From the NCBI GenBank assembly GCA_016859345.1, contig JADGDC010000376.1, positions 1 through 64,000 of the forward strand: a DNA stretch of 64,000 nt, given 5' to 3'. Within the stretch, counting starts at the first letter, position 1. Each line of letters opens with the position of its first letter. The notes under the pieces were generated by a model that was given only the letters and a program-made list of their open reading frames with translations, had not been told where the DNA came from and searched no databases. Made by a program: the position numbers and the translations under genes. The DNA is from Istiophorus platypterus (Eukaryota > Chordata > Actinopteri > Istiophoriformes > Istiophoridae). This document shows positions 57,975 through 64,000 of the stretch, one piece after another.

Positions 57975-59626
57975 AGTGCATCTACACATTAGCTAAGTTG
58001 ACACAATGACAACTGGAGAGTAAACGCATGAATCTTTAGTTCACATAACTAAGGGAAATTCATGTCACAAAAACATCAATTACGAAAAGAATGGAGGAAT
58101 ACCATCCTCCTCAGTAATGGGACTGCAGCAGCTGAGACTGACTTCTTCAAGACCATCTGTCATGTCCTCATACTATTGTCTCTGATGTATATCTAGTCTT
58201 CTCACTCAACCAAACCATGCAGAGCAGAATGAAAAAGCAGTACAATACACCTGGCTATTTTTCTTTTCTGGTGGCTTCATTTTTAATCCACTATTATTCA
58301 TACCAAATAACAAAGTGATTGTCTTTTAGAGACACGGGAACCTGTAGTATCTTCTAAACCACACCACATAGTCCTACCAAGCCAAGATGTGCTGAAAAAA
58401 GAAAATTAATTTCAGTTTCAGTAGCTCCCTGGTCAAATTAAAAGACAGCATATCATTCTGGGCTAAGGATGATGAGTCATGTAATCTAAATGTTCTAAAT
58501 ACAAAATAGAGCCCTTTCCATTGCTCATTATGGGCCTTATAATTATGTATTGTCTGGCATCAATTTTCAATCTGCTATTCTACTTTTGACCATGAGATGG
58601 AGTGCTTAAGCTAATGGGCTGTGTCCAGTGAACAGTTAGTCCAGTTCTCAGTATGTGGCAGCAGAGGAGGATCTTACCCTAGAGTGGCTGCAGTGGTGGC
58701 CTTACATGTCAGATAATATTTCACTGCACGGATGACAATCCTCCCTCATGTCAGCATGTCATCAAAAAGCAGCACATTTTCTGTGATGGTTTGTAGAACA
58801 TGTTACAGAAAAAAAATACAACATAACATAGGAAGTTAAGTCTGAATTACAGATCTACCACTTTGTAGGCTTTACAGGTACCAAAATAATACACAATGGT
58901 TAATAATTGTATAATTTCAATAACTGTAATTGTATCATTTTAGCAGTAATCATCTTTCATTGTGATGATTGCCAGGTAAACAAAAGAAATACAATATTTA
59001 TGTTGCACATTAATGGACCAAGAATGTATACTTGCACATATTTGATTGATCTACATTGAATTGTGTTGTGGCAATTTGCAATGGGACTCCCAGTGTACCA
59101 ATACAAAAGCCCAGTTCAAAAGAACCAGATGCTTTATTGTTTCATACAGTGCTGTTATTTATCTGATGCTTTGGTTTCTATGCCGATTGCTAGCACATAC
59201 AACAGGTGCACTGGGAAACCTAATTGCTCTGCAATACATTGGTCTGTGCTTTGAGGTGGTTCAAGTCCTGGTACCTCTGTGAAGTTAAACCATCTCCCGG
59301 TCTTTCTTTGTTTCCTCCACTTGCTCTGTTGTCATTTCACAATTCAGACAAATGAATAGCAGATGAGTTGAAGACTAACCCACGGGTATGAGTCCATCTA
59401 TATTTGCTCTGCAATGTTCTGATGACCTGCCTGGGAGGCTTCCATCCTTCTTCATGTGTGCTGGGTAGGCTCCGGTCTTCTTCTATACTCACTGAGCTCC
59501 TTGTTAGGAACACCATACTGATACTGGTTAGGGCCTCCCTTTTCTCCCAAAACAGTAGATTTGTCTACTTCACCTGTCCAGGTTTAGTACTGACTGCAGC
59601 CTTAGATCTTTGTTATTATTTAACAG

Positions 59627-60597
59627 GAGTGGAACCCAACGTGGTCTTCTGCTGCTGTAGCCCAATGGCTTCAAGGTTTGACATGTACCAGCACAGCTCC
59701 ACCGCTGAGAGGATGCGTGAATCGGCTGAGGGTGGATGGCGAGATCAGTCCCACTGCTGGTGAACTGCCGCAAAGCGATGGCAGCGACACTGCTGCTCTT
59801 AGTTTAATGTATTGGGCTGAACGTTGCCTTAGAATATCCATCACAGAATCATTAACCAGCAGCCACTGTATGAACGGCTGTTTTACACAGAGTTAGAATT
59901 TAAGAGGAGAAGAGAAAAAGAAGAAGAAGAAGAAGAGGAAATCGAAAATAGGTTCTTCGGATTTAACAGGCCATAATCAAATGTTAAAAAGAAAAAATGG
60001 AATCCAGAGAAGGATATGAGATATTGGGATGGCAAACTAAAATGGTGAATCGGCAAAGTAAAATGTAAAGTGAAACAAATGAATTGTTAAAATCAATATT
60101 AGTTTTTGTCCCTTAATTTTCTGTTTAAAGAAATGAAGTAAAGTAAGTAAAGGAGAGAACATGGTAATGTAACATACGTGTGTTTCTTGCCTGTGTAGGG
60201 GTCCGTGCCACTACCTTGTACCGGCCTCTGGTCTGGGATGAACAGCTGGTCAGAGTCTCTCTGAGCTTCAGAACCACAGACAGACATGGTGGTAAAGCCT
60301 GCACACCTCTGATCCAGCTTTACACGAGAATCAGCAGATCAAGAAAACTCTATTAGTGTTCTACAATCTTCTGCAGGGCTCCACCTCTGCCCATGACCTT
60401 CAACTGTCCCTGGCCGATGGCTATGTGGTATTTAATAGCAAAAATTACACCTTTATGTCTGATTAGAAATACAATGATGGAAGCTGGCACTACTTGTCTG
60501 AAAATCCCAGCATAACTAAGCTCTTTTCCACCAACGGGAGACATGCACCAGCAGAGGAGCAATGATGGGAACTGGCACAATGTAACTGACCCCCCCC

Positions 60598-60638
<41 letters not shown>

Positions 60639-62328
60639 GATAGGCCAGTTAAAATCTAGCACCACATGTATGTAGTTCAAAATGTGACCTTTGATTTTAT
60701 GGGCTAAAATGATGACAGTCTCTCACAGAGTTTGTCAGCTGTAGTTATGATGTAAGCTATTGCTAAATCTAACACTTTTAGTTGGTTGACAACTGTCTCA
60801 ATCTGACTTTTTAATATTTCCAGATAATTTGCTTTAAAACAAAAAACCCAACCAAAGGATGCTAGAAGAACACAGTGTATTTGACAAGCCTGCTGCTGCA
60901 GTGTAAACTTCCTCTATCAAATAAAGAGCAGAGCAGAGCCTTTATTGTTACTCTAAACTTTAACATCATAGCATCTTGGCCTCCACAGGGTGCACTTATG
61001 TTCCACTTATGAACAGATGTTTTTCTAACCTAACCTGTAACAGATTGGTCTGATAAACATCAAAAGGGATGGTTAGCTACCAGCCAGTTACAGCTCATGT
61101 ATGTGCTCATACCAAATAGGGATGTATCCTTTTAGTCTCCTGTACATTTCATTGGCTGTGACCTAAGATCTGTTTGGCTGAGGACTTTATTCTAATCACT
61201 TGTGCCGAGTCACTTTACCTGTGTGACAGATTGTGTGTTTGTGTATGTAGGTTCAGTTCAGTGTGGAGAATAGCACAGATGGTCACTTACCTAACAGTGC
61301 AGGATCATCTTTAGATCTGCAGAACCCTGTTTACCTAGGATAGGATCCAAAAAGCACAACTGTAAAAGTCTGTATCAAACCTGAATCACTCTTTGACTGT
61401 TTATTTAACAGCCATGTGACACATTTTCCCCACATTTATTTACAAATGACCCTCTCCTCCCTCCTGCTCTTCCCGTAGGGACACAGCATTCCCGTGAATA
61501 GTGTTACCGGCTGTTTACGGGATTTCAAAATGAATGAGGAGGCTGTTGGGGAACCTGAGGCAAGATCCCAATGTATTGCGAGTTATGACTCCCAATTTGT
61601 GTTATCCTTTGAGCTGCGTCCTCAATACCTGACAGGTCTCCTCTTCCCTGTTGCAAGTGACAAGGCCAGCCTTAATGTGTTCTTAATGGAAAACAAGGTA
61701 AATTAAAGAATGAACACAGCTGATTGGGCTGCGATTAACAAGAAAACCTGCATTAAATGACCATGTTTACTGACTGTAGTCTTTTACTAGGTGGCAGTCA
61801 AAGTGTACGATGGTACCGGTGATGTCGGTGTCTATGTGACTCCTCATGAAAGCCTCTGTGATGGAAAGTTTCACATGGTTACAGGTATGACTTTACATGC
61901 TGACAACATTTAACAAACTCAATCATATGCGAGTGGCTCAAAGTGATAAATGCTTGTGTTATTTTCCATCAGTGTAAAAACAAAATGAAGTTATCAAACA
62001 AGTGTTGGACTCAATGTCCGAGCAGAAAACTGTCCCCTTCACATCCATCTCACACTCGAGTCCTGATTCAATTTCCATTGGAGGTAAATCCATCCAAAAC
62101 ATCACAGACTGTAATTTGATGCAGATGTTTTTTTTTAAATATCCCTAACCAAAATCTTCCTATTTTCCTTTGCTCCCTTCAGGGACAACAAAGTACAGCC
62201 GACTCCCGATGTCCTCACCGTTTGTGGGCTGCTTGCGCAATGTGAAGGTTAATGGAACGCTTCTTGAATTTGAGACAGAGTTCAGGGTGGTTGATCCTGT
62301 GAGCATCAATGGATGCCCTAAAGACTAA
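59627..62328 (+). pseudogene. Laminin alpha chain C-terminal fragment (LG4-LG5), R4
   Basis: Exons are at 59627-59788, 60199-60291, 60377 to about 60508, 61251-61361, 61479-61697, 61791-61884, 61973-62083 and 62183-62328, with the same splice sites as R3. Stops are TAG at 60464, TAG at 61341 (shared with R2) and TAA as second codon of the 61973 exon (shared with R3). In this copy alone, the sequence after the first TAG stays in frame as KYNDGSWHYLSENP. This shows the stop interrupts a real LG4 strand. The LG5 exons are otherwise as good as in R3. Confidence 0.77.
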
Positions 62329-63157
62329 TGACATGCAATTAGACATGTCGGACCCCACAGACCCTCTGGCATCAAAGTCATACTGTGCCATCAAGCTTTG
62401 CTGGAACCTACAGAACCTCATTTGAAATCCATTCAGACAAAATTTGCAAAGACATAAAAAATGTAAAGATGAATTGACCGTTTGATTGTCAAGCAAGAAG
62501 TCGGCTTATTCACAAGTTGATGTGGAAGTGACAATGAAAAATGTACAGAAATAATTTTTTTTCTCTATTTTTTAAGTAAAAGCACTGTTCTTGAGTAGCA
62601 GTGTAGAACAGGCCAGCTCTAGTGTTATAAGTATGATAAGAAAAAAATGCTATCGACCAAGAGGATAGTTTTATGATTTATTGTTTATATTCTCAAACAA
62701 TGTCTTACTTTTAATACTACAAACAGAAAGACGGTTAGGATGAGGATTATCCGATGAGTTTGGAGAGGGATTTGCTGGACGGACGGAGGGATTGATGAAG
62801 CCACCGCCCTGATCATTGACTCATGGGTAGAATAGAACAGATAAACAACCCCCCCCCCCCCCCACACACACACACACACATACACACAAAACGAATTTAA
62901 TTTAAAAAAATGAAAGAAAACAAATATTTAACAAAACAATGTGAAATACAACAAAATATATTAGAACAAAACAATATAGATTTTTTTGTTAAAAAGTACG
63001 ATTAAAGTAGAACAAAAAAAACCCAATACGAAATCAAATCAATCAAAAAAAATTCAAATCAAATCAGTTATAGAATAGTGAGATGACGGCCTTTGATGTA
63101 AAGCCAGATATGTTTGACTAATAATCAGTAACAGAATTTGGAATGTTGCGTCGAACG

Positions 63158-63560
63158 TGACGTCACACGTTACGTCACGAGTCCTGGCAAACCGAGGTTG
63201 TAAATAGGACCCGGCCGCCCTTATTTTCAGTTCACACTCCCAATAGGGGAGCGTGGACCGGTTTGTAGCTGTGCGCTGTGCCGGTCGCAGACTCTGACCG
63301 AGGCTACTGAAGGTCGCCCTGCCTCGGCAGAGAGCGGAGCGTTGCTGGGGACACGCTGGATGTCGGAAACCCCAGCGAGCCATGGCCTAAATGTGGGATT
63401 CAGTTTCCCCCCCCACATTTAGGAGCATCGGCTCAGGGAGGGAACTCCTGCCCGAACCAACGAACCTTCAGTCAGCTATGGCAGAGGCTTCGACCGGCGG
63501 TTGGGATGGTGGGATGGCTCACAGCAAACCAGCCTGAAGGAATCTGAAATCAGGCTGACA
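63158..63560. promoter_or_regulatory. GC-rich CpG block with CRE sites and hairpin, R5
   Basis: TGACGTCA at 63158-63165, TTACGTCA at 63170-63177, hairpin at 63386-63423. Several C and G runs are shortened relative to R3 and R4. Confidence 0.4.
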
Positions 63561-63666
63561 TGGCTTTTGTACTACTATATTTTGTTGTTATTTGGCATTG
63601 TTTTGTGAAATATTTGTTTCTTTCGTTTTTTAAGAGTTAATTCGTTTTTTGTATGTGAAAAACAAC

Positions 63667-63822
63667 CATATATATATATACTATATATACTATATATACT
63701 ATGTGTATAGTATATATACTATATATATATAGTATATATAGTATATATAGTATATATATGTATATATATATATATACTATGTGTATAGTATATATATTAT
63801 ATATATATATATATAGACACGA
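63667..63822. repeat. TA microsatellite, R5
   Basis: TA tract with many CTATA/GTATA interruptions. Confidence 0.9.
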
Positions 63823-64000
63823 GACTGCAGGAAGCTGAAATCAGGCTGACATCACTAACCATGGAAACTCATCTATCCATTCTATCCTGGTCCAGCTCGG
63901 GTTGATTTTCTGGTTTAACTCTCGACCACATGTTCCTAGTCTCCTCTGTGAAAGATGCTGGACTGACGGAGGGATTGATGAAGCCACCGCCCTGATCATT

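Larger units (their letters stand above)
36833..64000. repeat. Right tandem array, four units plus a partial one
   Basis: The sequence starting GATGCCCTAAAGACTAATGA recurs at 36833, 43027, 49824, 55672 and 62312. The spacings are 6194, 6797, 5848 and 6640. Length differences come from deletions in R1 (laminin exons) and R3 (spacer) and from microsatellite length. Orientation is constant. Confidence 0.97.

Noticed and set aside
1..64000. CRISPR array or prokaryotic mobile system
   Set aside because: The repeats are kilobase-scale tandem units or microsatellites. No short regular repeat-spacer pattern and no cas-like gene is present.

Overview
This is eukaryotic DNA, most likely from a teleost fish. 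Exons are split by GT..AG introns. There is a non-LTR retrotransposon of the RTE type that is common in fish, a dispersed repeat I associate with teleost genomes, and long CA, TA and CT microsatellites. The genes are fragments of vertebrate extracellular-matrix proteins. No prokaryotic operon, CRISPR array, phage or convincing RNA gene was seen.

The window is two unrelated tandem arrays joined by a 500-base run of N (36333-36832). The left array (1-36332) has five head-to-tail units, L1 1-6845, L2 6846-13684, L3 13685-23791, L4 23792-34468 and L5 34469-36332 (cut by the gap). A full unit carries, in + order, a minus-strand single-exon coiled-coil gene, its promoter (TATA box plus a large inverted repeat), a plus-strand thrombospondin type 1 exon, a GC-rich intronic block, and a plus-strand exon for a Cys-rich/carboxypeptidase-regulatory-like domain. 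The two plus-strand exons resemble cartilage intermediate layer protein (CILP). L3 and L4 also carry a candidate terminal exon with a hydrophobic tail and a nearly full-length RTE LINE on the minus strand. L1 and L2 keep only the LINE 5' end. Coiled-coil copies 1 and 3 are open (329 aa, type A). Copy 2 is frameshifted. Copies 4 and 5 are a longer type B, and both are broken.

The right array (36833-64000) has four units plus one partial: R1 36833-43026, R2 43027-49823, R3 49824-55671, R4 55672-62311, R5 62312 to the end. Each holds the last exons of a laminin alpha chain (the end of one LG domain, then LG4 and LG5). After the stop codon come an A/T-rich spacer, a GC-rich CpG block with CRE octamers and a hairpin, and long microsatellites. 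All laminin copies carry in-frame stops or deletions, some shared and some private, so they look like duplicated 3' pseudogene fragments.

No unit contains the 5' exons of either matrix gene, so neither array can make a complete CILP or laminin by itself. The features most likely to be functional or new are the coiled-coil gene family with its palindromic promoter and the phase-1 TSP1/Cys-rich exons. The arrays are also a clear record of unequal exchange and gene conversion. Many indels lie in homopolymers, so part of the apparent decay may be consensus error in the assembly.
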